NCBI RefSeq assembly: GCF_000340885.1
Contig: NC_020291.1
Location: 2,541,001 to 2,605,000 of the forward strand
Reading direction: 5' to 3'
Length of the DNA: 64,000 nucleotides
Source: Clostridium saccharoperbutylacetonicum N1-4(HMT)
Lineage (GTDB): Bacteria; Bacillota; Clostridia; Clostridiales; Clostridiaceae
Below, one piece after another: positions 37,677 through 46,554 of the stretch (positions within the stretch are counted from its first letter, which is position 1; each line of letters starts with the position of its first letter). The position numbers were made by a program, and so were the translations under genes. The notes beneath the pieces were generated by a model. It searched no databases. It saw only the letters and a list, made by a program, of their open reading frames with translations, and was not told the DNA's origin.

Positions 37677-37991
37677 TATAGATATCCAAAGCAAGAATTA
37701 GACATATGCGGAACTTACCGAAATTAAACACATATTTATTCCAGCGGACTAATGAAATTTTCGCTGGATGGGTTCTAAGTGGAAGGTTGCACCCATTTCT
37801 GCATGTTCCTAAAGTAAATTTATGACAAGCAGAAAGTGAAACAACCTTCCACTAATAACCATCACAGCTTAATCTCATATGCCGCTTGCACAAATATGTA
37901 TCTAATTTCTAGTGTAGTGTTACGATTATAATTTCTCAATGATGCATGTATAGTCCATTTATAAGTTTGATTATTCATTTGGATATATATA
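37677..37991 (+). mobile_element. MITE-like element copy B (315 bp, forward)
   Basis: Begins TATAGATATCCAA at 37677, one base after the chemoreceptor stop codon, and ends TTGGATATATATA at 37991, just before that gene's terminator. It has the GGTTG/CAACC and TTTCTGC/GCAGAAA stem subtype shared with copy E. Confidence 0.9.
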
Positions 37992-37995
37992 AAGG

Positions 37996-38026
37996 ATAGT
38001 AGCTTTTTAGAGAAGCTACTATTTTT
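37996..38026 (+). terminator. terminator of the chemoreceptor gene, separated from it by MITE copy B
   Basis: ATAGTAGCTT (37996-38005) pairs with AAGCTACTAT (38013-38022), followed by TTTTT. Confidence 0.88.
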
Positions 38027-38082
38027 AATGTGAAATACATACACTTAAACCGTCTGAGAAAAACTAATGCAAATAAAAAATG

Positions 38083-38111
38083 TTGACTATGAAATAGAAC
38101 AAATATAGAAT
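38083..38111 (+). promoter_or_regulatory. promoter of the deaminase-fold gene (paralogous to 41252)
   Basis: TTGACT (38083-38088), 17-base spacer, TAGAAT (38106-38111). From 38082 to 38125 the sequence differs at only about five positions from 41251-41294, the promoter region of the xylose sensor operon. Confidence 0.75.
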
Positions 38112-38148
38112 AACATTATTAAATTTATTACAGAGTTAAGAGGTTAGA

Positions 38149-39285
38149 ATGACACAAGAAAATACTCAGTTAAAAAAGAAAATTAAAAAAGAAAGAATAA
38201 GAATTAATAATTTAAGTGATTTTAGAGCTGCATTAAAAAAAGAGGGATATAACATAAATGGATTAGAGGAAGAGAAATTTATAGATAAAATTATAGATAT
38301 TTTAAAACTGGACAGAAGTGTGGCAAAGAAAATTTTTGCCTCCTTTAAAGATACAGCTGTTACTTATAGAGCAAATGATATTATGGACTTTATAGATTAT
38401 ATGAAAAAAATAAGCTTATTTGAAAATGAACATAATAAGTTATGCGAGAAGATAAGAAAAATAGAAAAGCTTAGTATAGCTAGAGTTGAGTATGAAAGAG
38501 AATTGAAAGTTAAGGATGATGTTGAGCATATAATAACTAGAATAGAAGAAATAAAAAGTGATATATCTGAAATAGCAAATCATGAAGAAAAAGAAAAATT
38601 ATATAGTTTAGAAAAAGAAATAGAGAAAGAATATCTTTATGCAAAGGATATTGAGCTATTAAAAAAAATGCTTATTACTAGAAAAGAATGCTCAAGAGAA
38701 AAATATAATGAGGAAACAAAAATTAAAGTAGTATCTATAGAAATACCTAAAGACATAGATTACAGATATATTCCAGCCCAAATAGGTACTATAGAATATC
38801 ATCAACATTTAAGTAATAATATACCTAGAATGCAACGTTTAACGAAGAATATAAATAAATATATGAGGGTTCATGAAAATGAAAAAACAACCTTTAAAAT
38901 AAATCAAAGCAAGGCCTTGCAGGATTCTATAAATATAGCATTAGCAACATATGATAATAAAGAATTTAAGGCGATAAGTGGAAGTAACAATATAGTTGAT
39001 TATTGTGTTGCACCTAAAGAAGAGGAGGCTGTTTTTAAAAGTAATAAGGTTAATAAATTAGGAGAATTAGGTATAGGATATAACAGAGTTAATGATAGTG
39101 AAAAGAAGATATTAGAGGAAATACATAAACAAATTGAAGAAAAAACATTGAAGGATGAGGGGGACCTAATCCTGTTAAGTAAATGGGAGCCTTGTCCAAG
39201 TTGCTATTTTGTAATAAGCCAGTTTTGCAAAATGCATCCACAAATAAAAGTTCAAGTGAAATACAGTAAAAAATATGGAGAATAA
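38149..39285 (+). CDS. coiled-coil protein with C-terminal deaminase-fold (toxin-deaminase-like) domain
   Basis: 378 residues, ATG after AGAGGT. The first 190 residues are charged and helical, with coiled-coil stretches. The last 80 residues read NRVNDSEKKILEEIHKQI, then LILLSKWEPCPSCYFVISQF and KMHPQIKVQVKY. DSE could supply the zinc ligand and catalytic Glu, and PCPSC two more zinc ligands, as in nucleic-acid deaminase toxin families. No signal peptide, membrane helix or neighbouring immunity gene is seen, so it may act inside the cell. The usual TE before PC is KW here. Function is inferred from the fold motifs only. Confidence 0.6.
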   Translation: MTQENTQLKKKIKKERIRINNLSDFRAALKKEGYNINGLEEEKFIDKIIDILKLDRSVAKKIFASFKDTAVTYRANDIMDFIDYMKKISLFENEHNKLCEKIRKIEKLSIARVEYERELKVKDDVEHIITRIEEIKSDISEIANHEEKEKLYSLEKEIEKEYLYAKDIELLKKMLITRKECSREKYNEETKIKVVSIEIPKDIDYRYIPAQIGTIEYHQHLSNNIPRMQRLTKNINKYMRVHENEKTTFKINQSKALQDSINIALATYDNKEFKAISGSNNIVDYCVAPKEEEAVFKSNKVNKLGELGIGYNRVNDSEKKILEEIHKQIEEKTLKDEGDLILLSKWEPCPSCYFVISQFCKMHPQIKVQVKYSKKYGE

Positions 39286-39291
39286 ATATAG

Positions 39292-39345
39292 AAGCAGTTT
39301 TTGCAATAGTACTTTTTTAGTATTATTGCAAAAGCTGCTTTTTAT
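39292..39345 (+). terminator. strong terminator after the deaminase-fold gene
   Basis: AAGCAGTTTTTGCAATAGTAC (39292-39312, first 20 bases quoted in part: stem AGCAG and TTTTGCAATA) pairs with GTAtTATTGCAAAA and CTGCTT (39320-39340), followed by TTTT. The remaining gap to 39658 holds an extended -10 TGCTATAAT (39501-39509) for the symporter gene. Confidence 0.88.
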
Positions 39346-39657
39346 CTATTATGAAAGATATGTTATAAATTTTATGCATATTTTAATAAGAATACTATCA
39401 TAATAATATGTAAATATTAATTGAATACGTTGAAAAGAAAGGCCTAATAGCATTTGTCAAAAATCTGAATTTTCAAATAAAGGGGTAAAATAATTATTTG
39501 TGCTATAATGTATCTGTAAATTTGATTTTTATATAAAACTTTTAAAAATTACTAATTGGACCAATGTCTAATTATGATGAACAAATAAATTTATTAAGTA
39601 GTTATTATTTTGTAAAACATTATTATTAAATTATTGACTACTGGGAGGGGCTATGAA

Positions 39658-40932
39658 ATGAAAAAAATAGGACTAGCAATTCAAATTCTTATTGGACTTA
39701 TATTAGGTATTACTGTAGGAGCGATTTTTTATGGTAATCCAGCTGTTGTAGCATATTTACAACCATTTGGAGATATTTTCATCAGATTAATTAAAATGAT
39801 TGTCGTTCCAATTGTATTTTCATCACTTGTCGTTGGAGTTGCAGGTGTAGGAGATATTAAACAAGTAGGTAAAATAGGTGGGAAAACAATACTTTATTTT
39901 GAAATAGTAACAACAGTTGCTATAGTAATTGGGTTGCTTTTAGCGAATTTGGTGCATCCAGGAGCAGGAATAAATATTCAAGAATTGTCATCAGTAAGTA
40001 TTGATAAATATATGAGTACAGCAGATGCAGCATCTAAACATAGTTTTGCGGATACAATTATTAATATTGTTCCAACAAATGTTTTCGATTCTTTTGCTAA
40101 AGGAGACTTGCTTCCAGTAATATTCTTTTCTGTTATGTTTGGATTAGGTGTTGCTGCAATTGGTGAAAAAGGAAAACCAGTTCTTTCTATTTGCCAAGGA
40201 ATAGCTGATGCAATGTTTTGGGTAACTAATCAGATTATGAAACTTGCTCCACTAGGGGTTTTTGGTCTAATAGGTGTAACTGTTTCAAAATTTGGAGTAG
40301 CGTCACTAATTCCATTAGGTAAATTAGTTATTACTGTATATATAGCAATGTTTTTCTTTGTATTTGTTGTTCTTGGCTTAGTAGCTAAATTTGCTGGGAC
40401 AAGTATAATAACACTTATAAAGATTTTAAAAGATGAAATCATCTTAGCTTATACAACTGCAAGTTCAGAAGCAGTTTTACCAAAGCTTATGGAGAAGATG
40501 GAGAAGTTTGGTTGTCCAAAGGCTATCACATCCTTTGTTATACCAACAGGATATTCCTTTAATTTAGATGGATCAACCCTATATCAAGCAATTGCAGCAC
40601 TTTTTATTGCGCAGATATATGGAATTCATTTACCGCTTGCAACACAAATTAATTTAGTGCTTGTATTAATGTTAACTTCAAAGGGAATGGCAGGCGTTCC
40701 AGGTGCTTCTTTCGTGGTTTTATTAGCTACAGTAGGGTCTGTAGGAATACCAGTAGAAGGGGTAGCATTTATCGCTGGAATTGATCGTATTGTTGATATG
40801 GCAAGAACTACTGTTAATGTAATAGGAAACTCATTGGCTGTAGTGGTTATATCTAAGTGGGAAGGAAAATACGACGTTGAAGAAGGAAACAAATATTTTA
40901 AAACAATTACAAAGACAGCAGAGTTAATGTAA
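39658..40932 (+). CDS. dicarboxylate/amino acid:cation symporter (GltP/DctA family)
   Basis: ATG 39658, GGGAGGGG upstream. 424 residues with eight helices and two re-entrant loops. Family motifs: the serine-rich YTTASSEAVLPKLMEKM, PTGYSFNLDGSTLYQ and GIDRIVDMARTTVNVIGN. It imports glutamate, aspartate or C4-dicarboxylates with Na+ or H+. Monocistronic with its own terminator. Confidence 0.93.
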   Translation: MKKIGLAIQILIGLILGITVGAIFYGNPAVVAYLQPFGDIFIRLIKMIVVPIVFSSLVVGVAGVGDIKQVGKIGGKTILYFEIVTTVAIVIGLLLANLVHPGAGINIQELSSVSIDKYMSTADAASKHSFADTIINIVPTNVFDSFAKGDLLPVIFFSVMFGLGVAAIGEKGKPVLSICQGIADAMFWVTNQIMKLAPLGVFGLIGVTVSKFGVASLIPLGKLVITVYIAMFFFVFVVLGLVAKFAGTSIITLIKILKDEIILAYTTASSEAVLPKLMEKMEKFGCPKAITSFVIPTGYSFNLDGSTLYQAIAALFIAQIYGIHLPLATQINLVLVLMLTSKGMAGVPGASFVVLLATVGSVGIPVEGVAFIAGIDRIVDMARTTVNVIGNSLAVVVISKWEGKYDVEEGNKYFKTITKTAELM

Positions 40933-41012
40933 TTAAAGAAGTTATTAATTACCTGCTTAAGCTGGAGAAAAAATATGTATTTTAATTTTTACATATCAAA
41001 ATAAATATTTGA

Positions 41013-41045
41013 GGGGCAGCATTCAAAGTGTTGCCCCTTCTTCAT
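41013..41045 (+). terminator. terminator of the symporter gene
   Basis: GGGGCAgCA (from 41013) pairs with TGtTGCCCC (ending 41037), followed by a T-rich stretch. The rest of 40933-41367 holds the sensor-operon promoter only. Confidence 0.85.
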
Positions 41046-41251
41046 GTCTTTTTAGTTTTTTGTTTACAACTAGATGGATTTTTGGATTGCTACTAAAATT
41101 TTTTGAAGCATTGTTTGAAATATTATGAAATAAAGAAATCATAATAAAATATAGTCGGTAAAACCAATGGAATAATGCTATTTATTTGATTAAAATAAAA
41201 AAATAAGATATAAATTTGGAATAATTAACAAGTAAACCTATACAAAAAGTG

Positions 41252-41280
41252 TTGACTATGGGATAGAAGGAATATAGAAT
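41252..41280 (+). promoter_or_regulatory. promoter of the xylose sensor operon
   Basis: TTGACT (41252-41257), 17-base spacer, TAGAAT (41275-41280), near-identical to the promoter at 38083. Confidence 0.75.
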
Positions 41281-41367
41281 AACATTATTGAATTAAACTT
41301 TGAGTTCAATTCAGATACTCTAAAAAAATAATATTCTATGTGCCTATATTAAAAGGAGTTGACAATA

Positions 41368-42348
41368 ATGAGAGATTTAAAAAAGATTATAATTATCCCA
41401 TTAGTTGTAATTTTTTTTTGCAGTAATTTATTTTTTATTTATTTGTTAAAAGAAAAGAAAGTAGACCAAGAACCAATTAAGCCTAAAATAGTTTTAATTT
41501 CACACATTAAAACTAATCCTTATTGGCTCAGTATAAAGGCAGGAGCAGAAAGGGCTGCAAAAGAAAGGGGAGCAGTGGTAGAATTTTTAGGACCTATGAC
41601 TGCAAGTACAGAGGATGGACTAAATATTTTTGAAATGGCAACCTCGGCAAAAGTAAGTGGAATAATAACTTATGTCCAGGAGGAAGGAAAATATAAACAA
41701 AAAATTAATAGTGCAATAGAAAAGGGAATACCAGTAGTTACAATAGATGCAGATGAAGAAGATAGCAATAGACTGGCATATGTTGGTACTGATAACAATT
41801 TAGCTGGACAAGTTGCTGGGGAAGCTATGGTGAAAGAAATAGGAAAAGAAGGTAATGTAGCTATAGTAATGGGAGGTAAAAATGTTAAAAATCAAAAGGA
41901 AAGGGTAGAAAGTTTTACAAAATATATAACGTCAAATTCTAATTTGAAAATTGTTGACACAGATTCTTCTGATGCAATGCTGCTTGAAGCTGAAATTATA
42001 ACAAGAAAAATATTAAATAGAAATAATAAAATAGATGCTCTATTTTGCACTTCAGCACTTGATGGAATAGGAGCCGCTAAAGCAGTAAAAGATTTAAATT
42101 ATAAAGACAGGGTAAAAATTATATGTTTCGATGATTTAGAAGAGACCTTGAAAAATATTAAAAATGACTTAGTTTCAGCAACTATAGTTCAAAAAAGCGA
42201 TGAAATGGGGTATAGAGCAGTTAACATTGTCATGGATAAAATTCAAGGAAACAATATTAAGAATTTTAAATCTTTAATAGATGTAGATGTCGTTGATAAA
42301 AGTAATGTAGATGCTTATATGCAGGGAGGTAATAAATTTGAAAACTAA
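41368..42348 (+). CDS. xylFII: membrane-anchored xylose-binding sensor protein
   Basis: ATG 41368 with AAGGAG. 326 residues: one N-terminal membrane helix (about 7-27) and no lipobox, then a type I periplasmic binding fold (KIVLISHIKTNPYWLSIKAG, VVTIDADEEDSNRLAYVGTDN, IICFDDLEETL). It is the extracellular D-xylose receptor that, in C. beijerinckii, pairs with the LytS kinase in a three-component system. It overlaps the kinase gene by 11 bp. Confidence 0.9.
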   Translation: MRDLKKIIIIPLVVIFFCSNLFFIYLLKEKKVDQEPIKPKIVLISHIKTNPYWLSIKAGAERAAKERGAVVEFLGPMTASTEDGLNIFEMATSAKVSGIITYVQEEGKYKQKINSAIEKGIPVVTIDADEEDSNRLAYVGTDNNLAGQVAGEAMVKEIGKEGNVAIVMGGKNVKNQKERVESFTKYITSNSNLKIVDTDSSDAMLLEAEIITRKILNRNNKIDALFCTSALDGIGAAKAVKDLNYKDRVKIICFDDLEETLKNIKNDLVSATIVQKSDEMGYRAVNIVMDKIQGNNIKNFKSLIDVDVVDKSNVDAYMQGGNKFEN

Positions 42349-43834
42349 GAGTTTAAACAGCAAATTTATTATGTTTGTTATATGTTTAATAATTCCTATA
42401 GGCATATGCAATATAATATCCTTAGGTATGAGTAAAAAGATTGAAGCTAGATATTCTACTATGCTTAATAATATGCTTATGACAAATGAAATTAGGCAGC
42501 ACGTAGATAATTCTTTAGATGATTTTAATCAATACATATTAAATGGCAGCAGAGATAAGAAAGCTAATTATGATATTGAAATAACGCTTGCCAAACAGAA
42601 AATTAATACACTTAAAATAAATTCTGATAATGTAAATCAGTATATATTAAGAGATTTAGATAATACTCTGGAATCATATATAGAAAAATCTAATAATACA
42701 ATCACAGCTTATGAAAATAGAGAGGGATATATTTTCTATTATGATGATTTTATAGCAGCTAAAAATATTGCATCTTATTGCGATACCCATGCGGCAACCT
42801 TAATGCAGAATTTTTTAGAAACCAGTAGCATAACTTATAAAGAATTAAATAGAAATAGTAATGTAATTTATGTTGCTCTCACAATATATCTTATAGTGAT
42901 TTTAGCTTTATGTGTATTATATGCTTTAGTTTTTATAAGGAATATATCTGGAGGCTTAAAAGGAATAGTTGAAACTTCAAATAAGGTATCTAAGGGACAG
43001 TTTGAATATTATGAAGGTAATAAAACTGATATATACGAACTAGACATACTTATAGAAACTTTTAATACTATGGTTAAAGACATAAAAGAGCTTATAAGTT
43101 CAATTAATGAAAAGCTTTTATTAGAAAAAAAGCTTAAAGAAGAGGAAATGAAAAATCTTCAATATGAGAATGCCTTAAAAGAATTTGACTTAAAAGTGCT
43201 GCAATCTCAGATAAACCCTCACTTTTTGTTTAATACTCTAAATTGTATAAATTCTACGGCTATGATGGAAAATGCTACAACTACAAGTAAATTAATAAAA
43301 TCCGTTTCTAATATTTTAAGATATTCTTTGAGGAGTACAAGCACAAATGCATTATTAGAAGATGAAATTAAGATTGTAGAAGATTATATTTATATACAGG
43401 AATGTAGATTTGACGATAGAATTAAATTTAATTTAAGCGCAAATATGGATATGAGAAAAGTAAAGGTACCCGGTATGACGATACAGCCACTAGTTGAAAA
43501 TGCCTTTATACATGGTATTGAAGGAAAAGAAGAAGGAGGATATATAAATATTACTATATATGCAGAAAATGATGAATGTAATATTGTAATTGAAGATAAT
43601 GGAGTAGGTATTTCAAAAGAAATTTTAGATAAGATTAATAATTATGATTACAACACAAAACACACTGGTCATACAACAGGTTTAGGAATAAACATGGTAG
43701 AGAAAAGACTGAGATACCTATACAATAAAAATAATATGTTTAAAATGGAAAGTGAAGAGGGGAAAGGGACAAGGGTTTATTTGAAAATACCTATAATGGA
43801 GGATGAGAGTAATGATGAAGATATTAATTGCTGA
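42338..43834 (+). CDS. lytS: LytS/YesM-type sensor histidine kinase
   Basis: TTG 42338, with AGGGAGGT upstream inside the end of xylFII. 498 residues: two membrane helices (about 8-28 and 180-205) flank an extracellular sensing domain, then HAMP, a His_kinase domain with QSQINPHFLFNTLNCINSTA (phospho-His in NPHFLFN), and an ATPase domain with VPGMTIQPLVENAFIHG and EDNGVGIS. It is expected to be activated when XylFII binds xylose and to phosphorylate the next gene's product. Confidence 0.92.
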   Translation: MKTKSLNSKFIMFVICLIIPIGICNIISLGMSKKIEARYSTMLNNMLMTNEIRQHVDNSLDDFNQYILNGSRDKKANYDIEITLAKQKINTLKINSDNVNQYILRDLDNTLESYIEKSNNTITAYENREGYIFYYDDFIAAKNIASYCDTHAATLMQNFLETSSITYKELNRNSNVIYVALTIYLIVILALCVLYALVFIRNISGGLKGIVETSNKVSKGQFEYYEGNKTDIYELDILIETFNTMVKDIKELISSINEKLLLEKKLKEEEMKNLQYENALKEFDLKVLQSQINPHFLFNTLNCINSTAMMENATTTSKLIKSVSNILRYSLRSTSTNALLEDEIKIVEDYIYIQECRFDDRIKFNLSANMDMRKVKVPGMTIQPLVENAFIHGIEGKEEGGYINITIYAENDECNIVIEDNGVGISKEILDKINNYDYNTKHTGHTTGLGINMVEKRLRYLYNKNNMFKMESEEGKGTRVYLKIPIMEDESNDEDINC

Positions 43835-45149
43835 TGATGAAAGGTATGACAGAGAAACAGTTAAACATATAATAAAAGATAATTTTTTAGAAGAACTAGA
43901 GATATATGAAGCTAAAAACGGAAGAGAAGCAATTGAAATATCTGAAAGAATTAGACCTGATATAGCTATAATTGATATAAAAATGCCGGGGATAGATGGA
44001 ATACAGGCGTTAAAGGAAATGAGTGCTACTCTGCCTAATTTGTATAGCATAATTTTAACAGCTTATGATTATTTTGATTTTGCATTAGAGGCGGTTAAAA
44101 TAAATGTTAAAGAATATCTTTTGAAGCCTTTTGCAAAAGATGAAATAATAGATAAAATTTCATTAGGAATAAAATGGGTTAAAAAGGAGCAAGATAAGAG
44201 AAAAAGTGAAATTGAAGATAAAGAAAAAATATATACTTTATTGCCTGTTCTTGAAAACCAATTAAGTGATCTTATTATAAATGATAAGCTGGCAGGGGTA
44301 GATTATAGAATGTACTTACAATGTTTAGATATGAGTTTTGTAAATAGTTATGCAATGGTTATTTCGATAAAAGATAAATATGATTACAAAGATATTAACA
44401 GAAATGAAAAGGATCAAATTAAAATTAAAATAGGTGAGTATATTAAAGAATACGTTAATAGAAGATATAAATGTATAGGAAATTATGTATTCTATGAAGA
44501 ATTAACATATTTTATACAAATAGAAAATGAAAAAACTAGTGATTTTAAAAATCTAGAAATTGATCTTGCTTTTAATTTAAGACAAGAGATAAAAAGGCGC
44601 TTTAATGTATCCATAAGAGCAGGGCTTGGAAAAGTATTTGATTCAGTAGAGGAAATAGTTGAATCATATAGACAAGCTACTAAGTGTTTGGTGTACAATT
44701 CTGATAATGTAAATATAATATATATTGATGATGTTGATGGAAAGTTAAGTAATGATGGCTTTTTTGAAGAAACATCAACTAATATTAAAAACAATAAAAA
44801 TAAAAGCATGAATAAAATGAAAATGAAGTTGTTTGAAAATGTAAAAGGCTTCATTAAAGAAAATATTGAGACGGAATTAGAACTGGAAAAAGTTGCTGGT
44901 AATTTTGGCTTAAGTGTATATTATTTTAGCAGAACTTTTAAAGAAGTAACTGGAATTAATTTTTCGGAATATGTAAATAAATGCAGAATAGATATGGCTA
45001 AGGAACTTCTTTCAAATGGAGAAATGAATGTAAAAGAGGTCTGTTATAAGATTGGCTACAATGACCCCAATTATTTTAGCAAGGTATTTAAAAAATATGA
45101 AGGTGTAAGTCCAGTTAATTTTAAAGCTGCTATAGAAGAAAGAGCGTAG
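43812..45149 (+). CDS. yesN: YesN-type response regulator with AraC DNA-binding domain
   Basis: ATG 43812 (GGAGG spaced 9 bases) overlaps the kinase gene by 23 bp. 446 residues: receiver domain with DDE near the start, phospho-Asp in IAIIDIKMPGIDG and Lys in LLKPFA; a central region; and a C-terminal AraC domain (about 340-440, LSVYYFSRTFKEVTGINFSEYV, YNDPNYFSKVFKKYEGVSP). In C. beijerinckii this regulator activates xylFGH. Confidence 0.92.
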   Translation: MMKILIADDERYDRETVKHIIKDNFLEELEIYEAKNGREAIEISERIRPDIAIIDIKMPGIDGIQALKEMSATLPNLYSIILTAYDYFDFALEAVKINVKEYLLKPFAKDEIIDKISLGIKWVKKEQDKRKSEIEDKEKIYTLLPVLENQLSDLIINDKLAGVDYRMYLQCLDMSFVNSYAMVISIKDKYDYKDINRNEKDQIKIKIGEYIKEYVNRRYKCIGNYVFYEELTYFIQIENEKTSDFKNLEIDLAFNLRQEIKRRFNVSIRAGLGKVFDSVEEIVESYRQATKCLVYNSDNVNIIYIDDVDGKLSNDGFFEETSTNIKNNKNKSMNKMKMKLFENVKGFIKENIETELELEKVAGNFGLSVYYFSRTFKEVTGINFSEYVNKCRIDMAKELLSNGEMNVKEVCYKIGYNDPNYFSKVFKKYEGVSPVNFKAAIEERA

Positions 45150-45170
45150 TTATTAATTATTTTAGAAAGA

Positions 45171-46178
45171 GTGATAGTTATCAAGAACAAGTTTAGTATT
45201 CTTATCTCTATATTAATAGTATTAAATATTACAGGATGTTCAGTCAGTAGAAATATTCATGCATCGGAGAGAAAAGAAGATAGTTTATCTAAAGAAGTAG
45301 TTGAAGAAGAAAAGAGTACACATATACCAGATACAAAAGAAATTATATACACCCTATGTTCAGATGACTTCGGAGGGCGTTTAGTTGGTTCGGAGGGCAA
45401 CAAAAAAGCTGAAAATTATATTATAGGGATACTAAAAGATTTAAAACTGGAATCATTATTTGCAGGAGAATATTATGAACTATATACCCAAGAAGTTTAT
45501 AAAAAATATGGGTTAATTAATGATAATGATAAACCAGAAACAAAAGAAATTCATAATTTGGTAGGAATTATTAAAGGTATGGATAGTACAAAGGCACTAG
45601 TTATTTCAGCACATTTTGACCATATTGGATATCAAGATGGGAAGATAATTAGAGGAGCACTAGATAATGCCTCTGGTGTAGCTACATTAGTGAGAATAAC
45701 TGATAACTTAAAGAAGAGGTCACAAAATAAAACTTTTAGCCAAGATGTGATCATTGCGTTTTTTAATGGTGAAGAAGAAGCGCAACAAGGAAGCAAAGCC
45801 TTTGTTAAAGAAGTAAAAGACAAGTATTCAAGTTTATATGATATAAATATAGACTGTGTTGGTGGAAAAAATGCGGGAAAAATATCTTTAAATAACAGTA
45901 GTAATTTATCCAGCAAGTTAACAGAAGCAATGAAAGTTACCTTTAAAAGTAATGGGATGGATTTTTCAGAAGTCAAATTGAAAAATGATACAAGTGATCA
46001 AAAAAGTTTTGAAAAAAAGGGAATCCCTAATATCTATATAGGCCAGGATAATTTACAACCATGTATCCATAATCCAAGTGATAATCCAGACACTTTAGAT
46101 TATAATCAAATAGACAAAGTTGCAGATGTATTAAGTGATTTTATACAGATAAATGATGGGAAGACTTTTGAAAAATAA
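45171..46178 (+). CDS. M28 family peptidase, lipoprotein
   Basis: 335 residues from GTG 45171 after AGAAAGAG. The N-terminus is a lipoprotein signal ending LNITGCS. The zinc peptidase motifs are SAHFDHIGYQ, GALDNASGVA, FNGEEEAQQGS and NIDCVGG, then a late His in CIHNPSDN: the full two-zinc site of aminopeptidase S/Y-type enzymes. It lies 21 bp after the response regulator gene and probably shares its transcript, an unexpected companion for a sugar sensor. Confidence 0.85.
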   Translation: MIVIKNKFSILISILIVLNITGCSVSRNIHASERKEDSLSKEVVEEEKSTHIPDTKEIIYTLCSDDFGGRLVGSEGNKKAENYIIGILKDLKLESLFAGEYYELYTQEVYKKYGLINDNDKPETKEIHNLVGIIKGMDSTKALVISAHFDHIGYQDGKIIRGALDNASGVATLVRITDNLKKRSQNKTFSQDVIIAFFNGEEEAQQGSKAFVKEVKDKYSSLYDINIDCVGGKNAGKISLNNSSNLSSKLTEAMKVTFKSNGMDFSEVKLKNDTSDQKSFEKKGIPNIYIGQDNLQPCIHNPSDNPDTLDYNQIDKVADVLSDFIQINDGKTFEK

Positions 46179-46481
46179 GTTATAAGTAATTAGTATAAAA
46201 AATATCGGTATTTAAAGAGCAATATATTACTATAATCATTAAATAATTCAAGTTAATTCTTATTTTAAAGAGTTAATTTGGATTTTTTTTGTGCTTTAGT
46301 GTTCAGAAAATCACCTGCTAAGCAAGTGTCCTGACTTTATTGTAGAGACACAGCAAATGCAGATCACAGAAATTATATAAAGGAAGTATAGTTAATAATG
46401 AATTAATCCAAGTGTTTTTCTAGTAAAAATTTGCTATATAAATACAGCAATATAAAATTATAACTCAGCCAATTAGTCTAT

Positions 46482-46509
46482 TTGAAACGTTTACTTAAAA
46501 CTATATAAT
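46482..46509 (+). promoter_or_regulatory. xylFGH promoter with overlapping cre-like and TTTACTTAAA motifs
   Basis: TTGAAA (46482-46487), 16-base spacer, TATAAT (46504-46509). AAACGTTT in the -35/spacer region looks like a half-degenerate CcpA site, and GTTTACTTAAA (46489-46499) is shared with xylA and the transaldolase gene. The wider gap 46179-46481 shows no gene; it may hold the YesN site. Confidence 0.6.
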
Positions 46510-46554
46510 TAGCATTGTAAAAGAACTTAATTATAAAAAAAGGGGAGAAATAAC

